A stretch of 47,053 nt of DNA from Pseudodesulfovibrio sp. (GCA_016342345.1 JAEINO010000027.1:1-47053), one strand, 5' to 3'. Shown: positions 26,320 to 35,641, counted from the stretch's first letter. Numbers and translations: made by a program. The notes: generated from the sequence alone by a model not told the origin.

Positions 26320-27492
26320 CTACTTGCCGGTCAGGACCTTGCCGACTCGGGCAAGGGCATCCTTCAGAACCTCGTCGTCCACGGCATAGGAAAACCGAAT
26401 GCATTTGTCATCGCCAAAAGCGGAACCAGGTACAAGGGCCACGCCAGCTTCATCGAGAATCCTGGTACACATGGCCGCGGAGTCAGGTGCATCATCCGTG
26501 AAGAACTGATTGAGCACCGGGAAAAGATAAAAGGCTCCGTCCGGTTTCGGACACAGGGCACCCCATCCGGTAATGATCTCGTAGGCAATATCACGTCGGC
26601 GGACAAAGGACTTCTTCATCTCGTCCACGATATCCCAGGAACCGGTCAGTCCCGCGAGGGCTGCCTTCTGGGTAATGGAATTGATATTGGACGTGGATTG
26701 ACCCTGAATCTTGGACATGGCCTTGACCAGATCCTCATGAGCCAGTGCATATCCCACCCGCCAGCCAGTCATGCAAAAAGACTTGGACAGAGCACCGACA
26801 ATGGCGATGGAGTCAGGGTTGGCCTCCCATGCCTTGGACAGGGAAGCGGGTTCAGCCGGGGCGTAGACCAGACGATCGTAGACCTCATCGGAAATGATGA
26901 AAACATTGTTGTCCCGAGCCCATTCAGCAATACCATCAAGCTGGTCCTGCGTGTAGCAGCAACCGGTCGGGTTGGACGGAGAATTGAGGATGAGTACGCG
27001 GGTCTTGTCCGTGCGAGCGGCCTCCAGGTCCTCGACAGACACCAGATACCCCTGCTCGGCAGTGGTGGGGACGAACACGGACACGCCCTCTGCCAGTTGA
27101 ACCATGGCCGGATAGCTGACCCAGTAGGGAGTCGGGATGAGCACTTCCTCTCCGGGGTTCACCAAAGCCATGAGCAGATTGTACAGAACCTGCTTGCCTC
27201 CGTTACTGACTATGGTGTTGTCACCACACGCCCTGGCATTGTAAAATCTGGTATAATACTGAGCCACGGCCTCCCGCAACTCGGGAATGCCCGGAACCGG
27301 CGTGTATCGGGTGAAACCCTCATCCATGGCAACCTTGGCTGCATCGCAGACATGCTGCGGAGTCCCGAAATCAGGCTGCCCCACGGCCAGGCTGATAATT
27401 TCCCGGCCCTGAGCGCGAAGCTCCTGCGCCTTGGCGTTGACAGCCAGTGTGGCGGACGGCTTGATCCGCGCCAAACGATCGGAAATGCGCAT
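26320..27492 (-). CDS. class I/II aminotransferase (aspartate aminotransferase-like)
   Basis: A 390-residue fold type I pyridoxal-phosphate enzyme. Conserved segments are VGQPDFGTPQHV near the N-terminus, SNGGKQVLYN (cofactor phosphate site), LNSPSNPTGCCY with the ring-stacking region, DEVYDRLVY, and the Schiff-base lysine in GALSKSFCMTGWRVGYA. The final arginine binding the substrate carboxylate is in IRFSYA. This matches subgroup I-beta/gamma aspartate or broad-range aminotransferases of bacteria, moving an amino group between aspartate or a similar amino acid and 2-oxoglutarate. The start is immediately downstream of a palindromic repeat copy (27514-27639), which therefore lies in its 5' region. 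Confidence 0.9.
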   Translation of the reverse strand: MRISDRLARIKPSATLAVNAKAQELRAQGREIISLAVGQPDFGTPQHVCDAAKVAMDEGFTRYTPVPGIPELREAVAQYYTRFYNARACGDNTIVSNGGKQVLYNLLMALVNPGEEVLIPTPYWVSYPAMVQLAEGVSVFVPTTAEQGYLVSVEDLEAARTDKTRVLILNSPSNPTGCCYTQDQLDGIAEWARDNNVFIISDEVYDRLVYAPAEPASLSKAWEANPDSIAIVGALSKSFCMTGWRVGYALAHEDLVKAMSKIQGQSTSNINSITQKAALAGLTGSWDIVDEMKKSFVRRRDIAYEIITGWGALCPKPDGAFYLFPVLNQFFTDDAPDSAAMCTRILDEAGVALVPGSAFGDDKCIRFSYAVDDEVLKDALARVGKVLTGK

Positions 27493-27513
27493 CTGAAGGC
27501 TCTCTTGGTGGTT

Positions 27514-27639
27514 GGCAGGTTGATGAAAAACGCACGCTTGCTGCGTTGCTGCAAAATAGCCAATAGACCAAAAAAAAAAGAACGTAAATCGGCTTTTGAC
27601 TCCTGACTGAAAAAAGTTGCTCTTCGTGTTTACCTGTCC
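27514..27639. repeat. 126-bp imperfect-palindrome repeat, copy C
   Basis: The ends are inverted (GGCAGGT at 27514, ACCTGTCC at 27632-27639), and both arms lead to AAAATAGCC / AAAAGCC near the centre. The left arm on the minus strand reads TTTTGCAGCAACGCAGCAAG, matching the right arms of the copies at 32877-33003 and 33017-33142. All three copies are 126-127 bp. It sits 22 nt upstream of the aminotransferase gene. It carries no gene. Confidence 0.65.
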
Positions 27640-27973
27640 ATAAATTCATCCTTCATGCACGAGAATCTGACACACGCAAAACACGCGGCAACCAGGCGCA
27701 ATGACAGCGAAACGCTGCCATTCAGAGCCCCCTCGTCAAACCGGACATGGCCGAACACGACTTCAAGCCGGAAAGTTTTGGTATCCTCTGGTGCAAAGGC
27801 GTAGCCTATATCGTGAAAGTGAGTTGAGGGAGAGACGAAGCCTTATATTATTAAAAAATTCCTGATTTGTCCCAACCTCGAAAATAGGCTATGAAAAGAA
27901 TCAACCCCGTTGAGTGAGAGTCCCAAGACCCTGTTGTCGTATCACCTGTGCCGTCCTCCACCTCGGAGTCCTC
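27640..27973. other. intergenic region upstream of the hybrid sensor kinase
   Basis: About 330 bp with no gene. It contains an imperfect hairpin at about 27701-27722 (ACAGCG-AAA-CGCTG) and an AT-rich stretch at 27843-27875. A weak promoter candidate is TTGTCC near 27877 followed after 17 nt by TATGAA. No known riboswitch or small RNA was recognised. Confidence 0.4.
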
Positions 27974-30361
27974 ATGTCAGCCAGATACCGCAAATGGACC
28001 ACAGCCCTGATTGTATTGGCACTCTCGCTGGTGCTCTGCAACGGACTGGCACAAGCTCAACAGCAACAATCCCCGGAAGCCTCCCTCATTCCCATGAATG
28101 AAAAGGAACGTGCATGGCTTGACGCCCACAGGGACCTCCGACTCGGAGTCTGGCTCAGCGCACCACCCATCATGTTCAGGGGAGACGACGGGTCCCTGCA
28201 AGGCATTGTCCCGGCCTACATCGACATCCTGACACAAAAGCTCGGTCTCAATCCCCGGCGGATACGGGCTTCGGGTTTCAATGCCGCATGGGAACTCGCC
28301 AAGGCCGGAGAAGTGGACATGATGCCAGCCATAACCGGCACGCCGGAGCGGGCCAGCGACATGCTCATTTCCAAGCCATATTTCCACATGCCCATTGTTC
28401 TTGTTACCCGAGCAGACTTTCCCTTCATTACCGGGCTCGACGATTTCACCGGCAGAATCGTTGCCGTGAACACCGGACATGTCAGTCACATTCACATGGT
28501 CAAAGACCATCCTGACATCATTCCCATGCCGGTCGAATCACCAAAACTGGGCCTGGATGCAGTGGCAAAAGGACAGGCTGACGCCTTCATGGGCACGGAA
28601 GCGTCCGTTGCATACCTCTCTCGCATGCACGGCATCACCAACATCCGCATCGCAGCCATCACCGAGTACTCCTATCGTGTCTCCATCGGCATTCGAAAAG
28701 ACTGGCCAATTCTGCTCACCCTGGTAGACCGCGCCCTGGCGTCCATCCCGGACAAGGAAAAAAAGGATATTCACGATTACTGGACCGTACTGCACGACAG
28801 TCAATGGGTGGAACGCCCCCACGTTTGGCAGATTGCAGGGGGGATTCTTGCCGGGGCCTTTTGCCTGATGGGAATAATCCTGTTCTGGAACCGACGACTG
28901 GCCGCTGAAGTCAAAAAATTGAAACAAGCGGAAACTCATTACAGAAAGAAACATGGGGTCGCCCAGCGAGTCATCGAATCAGCAGACGTCATCATCGTGG
29001 GCCTAGACTACGCAGGCCAGGTACAGTTGCTGAACCGGGCTGGCGAAACCCTCACCGGCTACAGTCGAGAAGAACTCATCGGCAGGAACTGGTTCGACGT
29101 TGTGGTCCCCAAAGATCAATATCCTTTTGTCTGGGATGAGTTTACCAGACTCCTGAACGAAGGAGGCAGGGCATCCTCTGACACCTTTGAAAACCCCATC
29201 CTGACCAAGACTGGCGAAACCAGAAATATTCTATGGCGCAACTCGGTCACCGGAGATCACAAGGACGGTCTTGCGGCCATATCCTTTGGAACTGACATTA
29301 CCAACCGACTCCAGGCCGAGGAGGAATTGAGACTTACCCAATTTGCAATGGACAACGCCGCTGTCGGCATCTTCAGGGTCAAACAATCGGGTCGCATCGT
29401 CTACATCAACAGATCTGCCGCCAAGATGCTCGGCTATACCCGCAGCGAACTCAAGCGCAAGACCATCCCCGAAATCGCACCCGACCTCACAGCACAAACA
29501 TGGTCTGCCTTCTGGCACCGGCTCAAGTACAACCAGATGCTCACTTTTGAACTCTCAATCCGCGACAAGTCGGGCAAGGCATTCCCGGCAGAATTGACAG
29601 TCTACTACCTGCTCTTCAAGGGCACGGAACTCGCCATCGGATTCTTTTCCGACATCTCCGAACGCAAACGGGTGGAAAAGTTGCGCCAGGATGTGGAACG
29701 CATGGTCCAGCACGATTTGAGATCACCCACCCTGGCAGTGCAAACCCTGTTCAAAATGTTTGACAGGGCCGACAATCTCACTACAAACCAGCACGAACTG
29801 CTCAATAGCGTGAAAAATGCCAGCCTCCGCATGCTCCACATAATCGACATGTCCCGCACGCTCTACAAAATGGAGGCCGGGACATACACGCCAATCACGA
29901 AACCGGTGGACCTGCTACACCTGGTCAATCATGTGGCTGAAGAACTCAGGCCACTCATGCATATCAAGAGAATCTCCCTGATCGTCAACCTCGAAGGCAA
30001 GCCAGTGAGCAAGGACAACGTCTTCATGGTAGAATCCGATGAAATACCCTGTTACGCCCTGCTTTCCAATCTTCTAAAAAACGCGATCGAGGCATCTCCG
30101 ACAGGCGAATCGGTCACACTGGATTTCAACGCCTCGAACAACAACACCATTAAGGTTCACAATCAGGGAGTCATACCGGAAAAGATTCGAAAAACCTTTT
30201 TTGACAAGTACGTCACTTTCGGCAAGGAGCAAGGCACAGGCCTGGGCACTTACACATCCCACCTCATTGCCACATCACTGGGAGGTCAGATAGTTTTCAC
30301 GACCTCGGAAGAGGACGGCACCACCATCACAGTCATTCTGCCATGCCCAAAACGAGAGTGA
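27974..30361 (+). CDS. hybrid sensor: substrate-binding domain, two PAS domains, histidine kinase
   Basis: A 795-residue membrane protein. A signal segment at about 5-28 (TTALIVLALSLVLCNGLAQA) leads to a periplasmic SBP_bac_3-type domain (about 50-275; LRLGVWLSAPPIMF to AFMGTEASVAYL). One transmembrane helix follows (IAGGILAGAFCLMGIILFW). Two PAS domains come next (ESADVIIVGLDYAGQVQLLN and FAMDNAAVGIFRV), then a dimerisation helix with HDLRSPTLAVQ as the phospho-acceptor box, and a GHKL ATPase with NLLKNAIEASP and GTGLGTYTSHLIA. The D-box is degenerate. The start at 27974 has GGAG 5 nt upstream. There is no adjacent response regulator. It probably senses an amino acid or similar solute. Confidence 0.88.
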   Translation: MSARYRKWTTALIVLALSLVLCNGLAQAQQQQSPEASLIPMNEKERAWLDAHRDLRLGVWLSAPPIMFRGDDGSLQGIVPAYIDILTQKLGLNPRRIRASGFNAAWELAKAGEVDMMPAITGTPERASDMLISKPYFHMPIVLVTRADFPFITGLDDFTGRIVAVNTGHVSHIHMVKDHPDIIPMPVESPKLGLDAVAKGQADAFMGTEASVAYLSRMHGITNIRIAAITEYSYRVSIGIRKDWPILLTLVDRALASIPDKEKKDIHDYWTVLHDSQWVERPHVWQIAGGILAGAFCLMGIILFWNRRLAAEVKKLKQAETHYRKKHGVAQRVIESADVIIVGLDYAGQVQLLNRAGETLTGYSREELIGRNWFDVVVPKDQYPFVWDEFTRLLNEGGRASSDTFENPILTKTGETRNILWRNSVTGDHKDGLAAISFGTDITNRLQAEEELRLTQFAMDNAAVGIFRVKQSGRIVYINRSAAKMLGYTRSELKRKTIPEIAPDLTAQTWSAFWHRLKYNQMLTFELSIRDKSGKAFPAELTVYYLLFKGTELAIGFFSDISERKRVEKLRQDVERMVQHDLRSPTLAVQTLFKMFDRADNLTTNQHELLNSVKNASLRMLHIIDMSRTLYKMEAGTYTPITKPVDLLHLVNHVAEELRPLMHIKRISLIVNLEGKPVSKDNVFMVESDEIPCYALLSNLLKNAIEASPTGESVTLDFNASNNNTIKVHNQGVIPEKIRKTFFDKYVTFGKEQGTGLGTYTSHLIATSLGGQIVFTTSEEDGTTITVILPCPKRE

Positions 30362-30397
30362 TTCCTGACAATGGCCTGGCTGACAACCCTTACACCA

Positions 30398-30417
30398 CGG
30401 GGCTTTCCCCATTTTTT
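30398..30417 (+). terminator. short hairpin with T run after the sensor kinase
   Basis: GGGG-cttt-CCCC at 30399-30410 followed by A and six T residues, 38 nt after the kinase stop. The 4-bp stem is short, so it is a weak terminator candidate. Confidence 0.45.
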
Positions 30418-30551
30418 ACACTTCTAGTGCAATTTTGGCTGGTCTTTTTGCCATCGTTTATATAGTCTAGATATTCTCTAAGACTGCATGTTACAGAAGA
30501 CGCCAATCCCGGGAAAACACATTATTCCAGACAGTTACAGAAGGTCCTTTT

Positions 30552-32798
30552 ATGCCCAAACTTAAGATGCCAGCCAATCTTCCAGACCCGATCATCAACG
30601 AAAACGCCAAGATAGTCTTGAAGAGGCGGTATCAGAAAAAGGACACCGAGGGTGTCGTCTTTGAAACACCAAAGGAATTGTTCTGGAGGGTGGCATCCGC
30701 CATTGCAGAAGAGGAAAGCAAGTATACAAAGTCGTCCACGACACCGGCCAAACTCGCCCGCGAATTCTACGACCTGATGGTGTCATACCGCTTCCTGCCC
30801 AACTCGCCCACGCTCATGAACGCGGGAACAAGTCTTGGACAATTGGCCGCCTGTTTCGTCCTTCCTGTGGAAGACACCATTGAAGGCATCTTTGATGCGG
30901 TCAAGCATGCAGCCATGATCCACAAGTCCGGTGGAGGCACCGGTTTCTCCTTCTCCAGACTGCGCGCCCAGGATTCAGTGGTCGGGTCTACCGGCGGCGT
31001 GGCATCCGGCCCCCTTTCCTTCCTCAAGATTTTCAACTGCGCAACCGAGCAGATCAAGCAGGGTGGCACCCGTCGCGGAGCCAACATGGGCATCCTGCGG
31101 GTCGATCACCCGGACATCATGAACTTTATCAAGGCAAAGGAACGCGATGGCGAGTTGAACAACTTCAACCTCTCCATCGGTTTGACCGAAGCATTCATGG
31201 AGGCTGTCGAAAAGAAAGCCGACTTTGACCTGATTGCCCCCAATACAGGCAAAGCCGTCGGCTCACTCAATGCCCGCGATGTCTTCAACCTTCTGGTACA
31301 CAAGGCATGGGAATCCGGTGATCCGGGCATTGTCTTTCTGGACCGCATCAATCGCGACAACCCGACTCCCGAGCTTGGCGAAATAGAGTCCACCAATCCC
31401 TGTGGAGAGCAGCCCCTGCTCCCATACGAGGCCTGCAACCTCGGCTCCATCAATCTGGGCAAATGCTTTGCCAAGGGCAAGAACGGCAAAAACAGCCAGA
31501 TTGATTGGGATGAACTCAAACGCATCATTCATCTGTCGGTCCGTTTTCTGGACAATGTCATCGACGCCTCGGTTTATCCCTTGCCCCAAATTACCGAAAC
31601 AGTGGGGAAAAACCGCAAAATCGGTCTTGGCGTCATGGGTTGGGCAGATCTGCTCTACCAGCTCAAGGTTGCCTACAACTCCCAGACTGCCGTTGATCTG
31701 GCCGAACGCGTCATGAAATTCATGCATGACGAAGCCAGAAGTGCGTCCAAACAACTTGCCAGTGAGCGGGGAGAATTCCCCACCTATGCGAATTCCGTCT
31801 TTGGCAAGGCCAATCTCGGTCCCTACCGCAACGCGACCACCACGACCATCGCGCCCACAGGAACCCTGTCCATCATTGGCGGATGCTCCTCCGGGGTCGA
31901 GCCCCTGTTCGCACTCAGCTTTGTCCGCAACGTCATGGATAACGACAAGCTGGTGGAAACCAACCCGTTCTTCGAGGCCGCAGTCAAGGAGGCCAACGCT
32001 TACTCCCCCAATCTGATGGAAGAGATCTCCAAGGTCGGCACCATCAGAAAAATGAAACACCTTCCCGAGGAACTGCGTACCATTTTTGTCACCTCCATGG
32101 ACGTCGAACCCATCTGGCATCTCAAGATGCAGGCCGCCTTCCAGAAGCACACTGACAACGCAGTCTCCAAGACCGTCAACCTGCCTGCCACGGCCACCAA
32201 GGACGACATCTGGGACATCTACTGGAAGGCATATGAATACGGCTGCAAGGGAGTCACGGTCTACCGCGATGGCTCCAAGACCTCCCAGGTCTTGTGCACT
32301 GGTGACAGTGAAAAGAAAAAGGAAAAAGCCGAGGCAGACAAGTCCATTGTCCAGGCACGGCCGGACGTGGTCTACGGCTTCACCCAGAAAATCGATACCG
32401 GCCTTGGCGTACTCTTTCTTACAGTCAACGAAATGAACGGCAAACCCTTTGAAGTCTTTGCCACCATCGGCAAGTCCGGCGGTTCCATCACGGCCAAGGC
32501 CGAAGCCATTGGACGTCTTGTCTCCCTGGCCCTGCGCTCCGGCGTCAAGGTTCGCGAAATAGTGCAGCAGCTCAAGGGCATTGGCGGCGAAAATCCCAAG
32601 TTCATGAAAAAGCATCTGGTCAAGTCCATTCCCGATGCCATTGCCTACGTCTTTGAAGCCCGCTACCTGCAAGGCGACAAGGTCGCTGTCCAGGCTGCGG
32701 CACTCAACAAGGAACTCTGCCCAGATTGCGGCGAGCCCCTCGTATTCGAGGAAGGCTGCCACATCTGCAAATCCTGCGCATACACCAAATGCGGATAG
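30552..32798 (+). CDS. nrdJ: adenosylcobalamin-dependent (class II) ribonucleotide reductase
   Basis: A 748-residue enzyme that reduces ribonucleotides to deoxyribonucleotides using coenzyme B12, needing no oxygen. The core shows NSPTLMNAGTSLGQLAACFV (with the first redox cysteine), KSGGGTGFSFSRLR, the finger loop STNPCGEQPLLPYEACNLGS with the radical cysteine at about residue 284, and APTGTLSIIGG. The C-terminal ~150 residues form the TSCPD domain, ending in a zinc-binding cysteine set (CPDCGEPLVF, then GCHICKSCAYTKCG) that regenerates the active site. AAGG lies 8 nt before the ATG. It is a single-gene unit. No NrdR box was recognised upstream. Confidence 0.95.
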   Translation: MPKLKMPANLPDPIINENAKIVLKRRYQKKDTEGVVFETPKELFWRVASAIAEEESKYTKSSTTPAKLAREFYDLMVSYRFLPNSPTLMNAGTSLGQLAACFVLPVEDTIEGIFDAVKHAAMIHKSGGGTGFSFSRLRAQDSVVGSTGGVASGPLSFLKIFNCATEQIKQGGTRRGANMGILRVDHPDIMNFIKAKERDGELNNFNLSIGLTEAFMEAVEKKADFDLIAPNTGKAVGSLNARDVFNLLVHKAWESGDPGIVFLDRINRDNPTPELGEIESTNPCGEQPLLPYEACNLGSINLGKCFAKGKNGKNSQIDWDELKRIIHLSVRFLDNVIDASVYPLPQITETVGKNRKIGLGVMGWADLLYQLKVAYNSQTAVDLAERVMKFMHDEARSASKQLASERGEFPTYANSVFGKANLGPYRNATTTTIAPTGTLSIIGGCSSGVEPLFALSFVRNVMDNDKLVETNPFFEAAVKEANAYSPNLMEEISKVGTIRKMKHLPEELRTIFVTSMDVEPIWHLKMQAAFQKHTDNAVSKTVNLPATATKDDIWDIYWKAYEYGCKGVTVYRDGSKTSQVLCTGDSEKKKEKAEADKSIVQARPDVVYGFTQKIDTGLGVLFLTVNEMNGKPFEVFATIGKSGGSITAKAEAIGRLVSLALRSGVKVREIVQQLKGIGGENPKFMKKHLVKSIPDAIAYVFEARYLQGDKVAVQAAALNKELCPDCGEPLVFEEGCHICKSCAYTKCG

Positions 32799-32821
32799 GC
32801 TGACCCTTTCCACGACAGAAA

Positions 32822-32848
32822 AGCCGTCCGGGTATGACCCGGACGGCT
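32822..32848 (+). terminator. hairpin after class II RNR
   Basis: An 11-12-bp stem AGCCGTCCGGG and CCCGGACGGCT around TATGA, 23 nt after the stop. There is no T run behind it, so it is a termination or RNA-stability candidate only. Confidence 0.55.
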
Positions 32849-32876
32849 AGGGAAACCCTGATTAATTCAATCTTCA

Positions 32877-33003
32877 GGAAGTGCTGTAGAATTGTTCGCT
32901 GGCAAGGCGCGCAAAAAAGTCTAGGCTGACGCGTGCTTCCTGCACGCTAGGGTTTGATTTTTTTTGCAGCAACGAAGCCAGAGAGCAATTATGCAGTGCT
33001 TCC
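32877..33003. repeat. 127-bp imperfect-palindrome repeat, copy A
   Basis: The left end GGAAGTGCTG-N3-AATTG pairs with the right end CAATT-N3-CAGTGCTTCC (two mismatches). Both arms then carry CTGGC, a CGCAAAAAA-type A run and a central GCGTGC/GCACGC dyad around 32931-32947. The right arm TTTTGCAGCAACG matches copy C. It is separated from copy B by 13 nt in the same orientation. It has no coding capacity. Confidence 0.7.
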
Positions 33004-33016
33004 CTAGCCAATCTGA

Positions 33017-33142
33017 CAGCCTCTTGAAAAGAGATTCGAGTGCAAGGCACAAAAAAAACCAAATCCAATATGTACTTTTTTGTACGTCAGGATTTGATAT
33101 TTTTCGCAGCACCGCCGCAATCGGACCTTTATCAAGAATCTG
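33017..33142. repeat. 126-bp imperfect-palindrome repeat, copy B
   Basis: The left end CAGCCTCTTGA pairs with the right end TCAAGAATCTG. Inside, AAATCC at 33061 pairs with GGATTT at 33090, and the centre is GTAC-tttttt-GTAC (33072-33085). The stretch TTCGAGTGCAAGGCAC parallels TTCGCTGGCAAGGCGC in copy A. It ends 8 nt before the stop codon of the convergent metallopeptidase gene. Confidence 0.7.
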
Positions 33143-33150
33143 CAAAAAAA

Positions 33151-33861
33151 TCAGACAAACCATGATGGCACATGATGGCTGCCACGCTTCAACTCCTCTT
33201 CAAGGCGCATGAAATCAGGCTCGATGCGGGCCACTAGAGCCCAGTATTTTGCCGAATGATTGAGGTGCCGGGTATGGCAAAGCTCGTGAAGCAGAAGATG
33301 GCTGACCAGTTCGCCGGGCAGGAACAACAACTTGGCGTTGAGACTGATGGTCCCTCTGGCCGAGCAACTCCCCCAACGGGTTTTCTGACGACGAACTCGC
33401 ATGGAGGCATAGGGCATTGCAAGACGGCAGCTCATGTCGTCAAGAAGAGGAAGCAGGATCTCGCGAGCCTTGACGGCCGCAAAACGCTGCAAGGACTCAA
33501 GGATCGCCCCCTGATCCTCAATGGGACCGCGCACCATGAGCCTCCCGCCATTTCCGACCACCGACACTCTTCCGATTTGATCAAGATAATCCACCCGGTA
33601 CGTGCGTTCGACAGCCTGGAAATTGATGGTTTCCGGCAAATCAGGCAGCCTGCCTGACAAATCCACGCCGCAAGCTTCCATCCTGGCCCGTGTCCGGTCG
33701 ATCCACGCCCGTTTTCCGTCCAGGAGTTCCGGGACCAGACCGGCATCAAACCGTTTAGGGACCACCACTTCCAACCCCTGACCGGGAACCAGTTTGACCA
33801 ACACGCGCCGGGCACGCGGATTCATCTTGATAGTTAACGGAAGGCCTCTGTATTCGATCAC
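33151..33861 (-). CDS. YgjP-like zinc metallopeptidase (DUF45)
   Basis: A 236-residue protein of the YgjP/SprT-like metallopeptidase family. The zinc motif HELCH is at 192-196, followed by the third ligand region RHLNHSAKYW (H199/H202), with the family marker TRWGSCSARGTISLN at 161-175. Its N-terminal 130 residues are typical of DUF45 proteins; the substrate is unknown. It has no signal peptide, so it is cytoplasmic. Its start overlaps the stop of the DUF523 gene by 4 nt (33858-33861), which implies coupled translation. It is convergent with the RNR gene across two palindromic repeats. Confidence 0.85.
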   Translation of the reverse strand: MIEYRGLPLTIKMNPRARRVLVKLVPGQGLEVVVPKRFDAGLVPELLDGKRAWIDRTRARMEACGVDLSGRLPDLPETINFQAVERTYRVDYLDQIGRVSVVGNGGRLMVRGPIEDQGAILESLQRFAAVKAREILLPLLDDMSCRLAMPYASMRVRRQKTRWGSCSARGTISLNAKLLFLPGELVSHLLLHELCHTRHLNHSAKYWALVARIEPDFMRLEEELKRGSHHVPSWFV

Positions 33862-34292
33862 AAATCACAATCCTCTTCGGAACTCACCTTGATGCTGTTC
33901 TCCTTGAGCAACCGGGCAAAAAGACCATCCCCGGAAATTTGTGTGGAAGTGAAGGTGCCATCATAGACAACTCCGCTGCCACAGGACGGGGAGCGCGCCT
34001 TGAGTATGGCTTCGGTACATCCGGCCAATCGGGCAAGCCTAAGCCCTTCTTCGGCTCCGCGAACAAAGCACCCGGTGCGATCAATTCCGCCACAATCGAC
34101 CACCCGGCCATTTTGCAACTCACAGGCAGCACGCGGTGTGGGAAGACCTCCGTAAACCTCCGGGCAAAAGGGAATGGCAAGACCCTGCCGGACAAGTTCG
34201 AGTACAGGCTCAAAAGGAGTGGCCGTGCCGTCATATCGGCAGGGAATTCCGGCCAGGCATCCGCTGACAATGACTATTTTCTTTTTTTTCAT
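33858..34292 (-). CDS. DUF523 family protein
   Basis: A 144-residue cysteine-rich cytoplasmic protein of the DUF523 (YbbK-like) family. Conserved parts are VSGCLAGIPCRYDG at the N-terminus, FCPEVYGGLPTPR near residue 42, and KARSPSCGSGVVYDGTF near residue 98. The spacing of cysteines suggests metal or cluster binding; no reaction is established. The upstream intergenic region has a palindromic dyad (34314-34335). It overlaps the metallopeptidase gene downstream by 4 nt and is divergent from an MFS transporter. Confidence 0.85.
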   Translation of the reverse strand: MKKKKIVIVSGCLAGIPCRYDGTATPFEPVLELVRQGLAIPFCPEVYGGLPTPRAACELQNGRVVDCGGIDRTGCFVRGAEEGLRLARLAGCTEAILKARSPSCGSGVVYDGTFTSTQISGDGLFARLLKENSIKVSSEEDCDL

Positions 34293-34313
34293 ATGGTTAT
34301 ACTATTGTTTGTT

Positions 34314-34335
34314 ATATGCATGAAGTTATGCATAT
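34314..34335. promoter_or_regulatory. palindromic dyad between divergent DUF523 and MFS genes
   Basis: ATATGCAT at 34314-34321 and ATGCATAT at 34328-34335 form an 8-bp perfect inverted repeat with a 6-nt centre, in a 107-bp divergent intergenic region. It could be an operator serving both genes; this is an inference from position. Confidence 0.45.
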
Positions 34336-34399
34336 TCTATCCTTGATTTTTCAGTTGTCAAAGCCCTATTGTGCGCCTCGCGCATAAGGGGATCATCAA

Positions 34400-35557
34400 A
34401 TGGACAATATCTTAAAAAAACGCCGAATGTACCTGTTCCTGATCGTGCTCATCGTAGGAGCGCACACAGGTTTTCAAGGCTGGCGCACGCTGCTCAACAA
34501 CTTTGCCGTGGATGTCGGAGGTCTAAACGGACTGGACATCGGCATTGTTCAATCCGTGCGCGAAATTCCAGGATTTCTGGCGCTGCTCGCCATCTATGTC
34601 ATCATGATTGTCCGCGAACACAAGCTGGCGGCCCTGTCCGTAGCAGTTCTCGGCGTGGGCGTAGCCCTGACCGGCTTCATGCCCACCACCACGGGCATCA
34701 TTTTCACCACCTTGATCATGAGCTTCGGATTCCACTACTTTGAGACCATGAATCAATCCCTGACACTTCAATATTTCAGTCACACCGAAGCCCCATTGGT
34801 CATGGGACGACTGCGCAGCATATCTGCCCTGACCAATATCGTCGTGGGCGGAGCCATCTATCTCATGGTAAAACACATGGGCTACACCGAGATGTTCGCC
34901 ATCCTCGGAGCCGTGGCCGTGGTGTGCGGTCTGTGGGCACTGACCCGCGACCCCTCAGCAGAGGGATTGCCTCTTCAGCGCAAGAAAATGGTCTTCAAAA
35001 AGAAATACTGGCTCTTCTATGCCCTGACTTTCATGAGCGGTGCCAGACGACAGATTTTCGTGGGATTCGCGGTGTTCCTGCTGGTGGAAAAATTCGACTA
35101 CACAGTTCAGGCAATCACCATTCTCTTTGTCATCAACAACGTGATCAACTATTTCATCAATCCACTCATAGGAAAAGCCGTAAACCGATTCGGGGAACGG
35201 ACCTTGCTCAGTCTGGAATATTCCAGCCTGACACTGGTATTCATAGGTTATGCCTTTACCGAAAACGCACTCATGGCCGGAGCACTGTACGTGGTGGACA
35301 ATATCTTCTTCAACTTCGCCATGTCTATCAGGACCTTCTATCAGAAAATTGCCGACCCGCGCGACATAGCTTCAGGCATGGCTGTGGGATTCACCATAAA
35401 CCACATCGCAGCCGTATTCATCCCGGCTGCTGGCGGACTGCTCTGGATAACCAACTATCGCGCCGTGTTTCTGGGCGCAGTGGGAATGTGCATCATCTCG
35501 CTCACCCTGAGCCAGCTGATCACTGGCCAATTGCGATTAGCGAAATCAACAAGTTGA
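34400..35557 (+). CDS. MFS transporter
   Basis: A 385-residue polytopic protein with about 12 hydrophobic segments in two six-helix halves separated by a basic cytoplasmic loop (LPLQRKKMVFKKKYW near residue 195). The compact size and the absence of large loops fit the major facilitator superfamily. The N-terminal helix LFLIVLIVGAHTGFQGWRTL does not identify a substrate. A GGGG stretch lies about 9 nt before the ATG. It stands alone between the divergent DUF523 gene and cheD, with 84 nt to the latter. Confidence 0.85.
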   Translation: MDNILKKRRMYLFLIVLIVGAHTGFQGWRTLLNNFAVDVGGLNGLDIGIVQSVREIPGFLALLAIYVIMIVREHKLAALSVAVLGVGVALTGFMPTTTGIIFTTLIMSFGFHYFETMNQSLTLQYFSHTEAPLVMGRLRSISALTNIVVGGAIYLMVKHMGYTEMFAILGAVAVVCGLWALTRDPSAEGLPLQRKKMVFKKKYWLFYALTFMSGARRQIFVGFAVFLLVEKFDYTVQAITILFVINNVINYFINPLIGKAVNRFGERTLLSLEYSSLTLVFIGYAFTENALMAGALYVVDNIFFNFAMSIRTFYQKIADPRDIASGMAVGFTINHIAAVFIPAAGGLLWITNYRAVFLGAVGMCIISLTLSQLITGQLRLAKSTS

Positions 35558-35641
35558 CTTGACCTCAGACTGCGCTACCATCTAGAGTATTAAATACTAT
35601 TATCATTTGTGCGAGCCAACCATAGCCGCAACAGGATTCAC

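Noticed and set aside
27640-27900. A riboswitch in the leader of the hybrid sensor kinase
   Set aside because: Short motifs such as GCAAAGGC resemble c-di-GMP riboswitch fragments, but the order and pairing of the required helices are not present.
30362-30551. NrdR boxes upstream of the class II RNR
   Set aside because: No pair of ACACnATAT-like palindromes at helical spacing could be found in the 190-bp leader.
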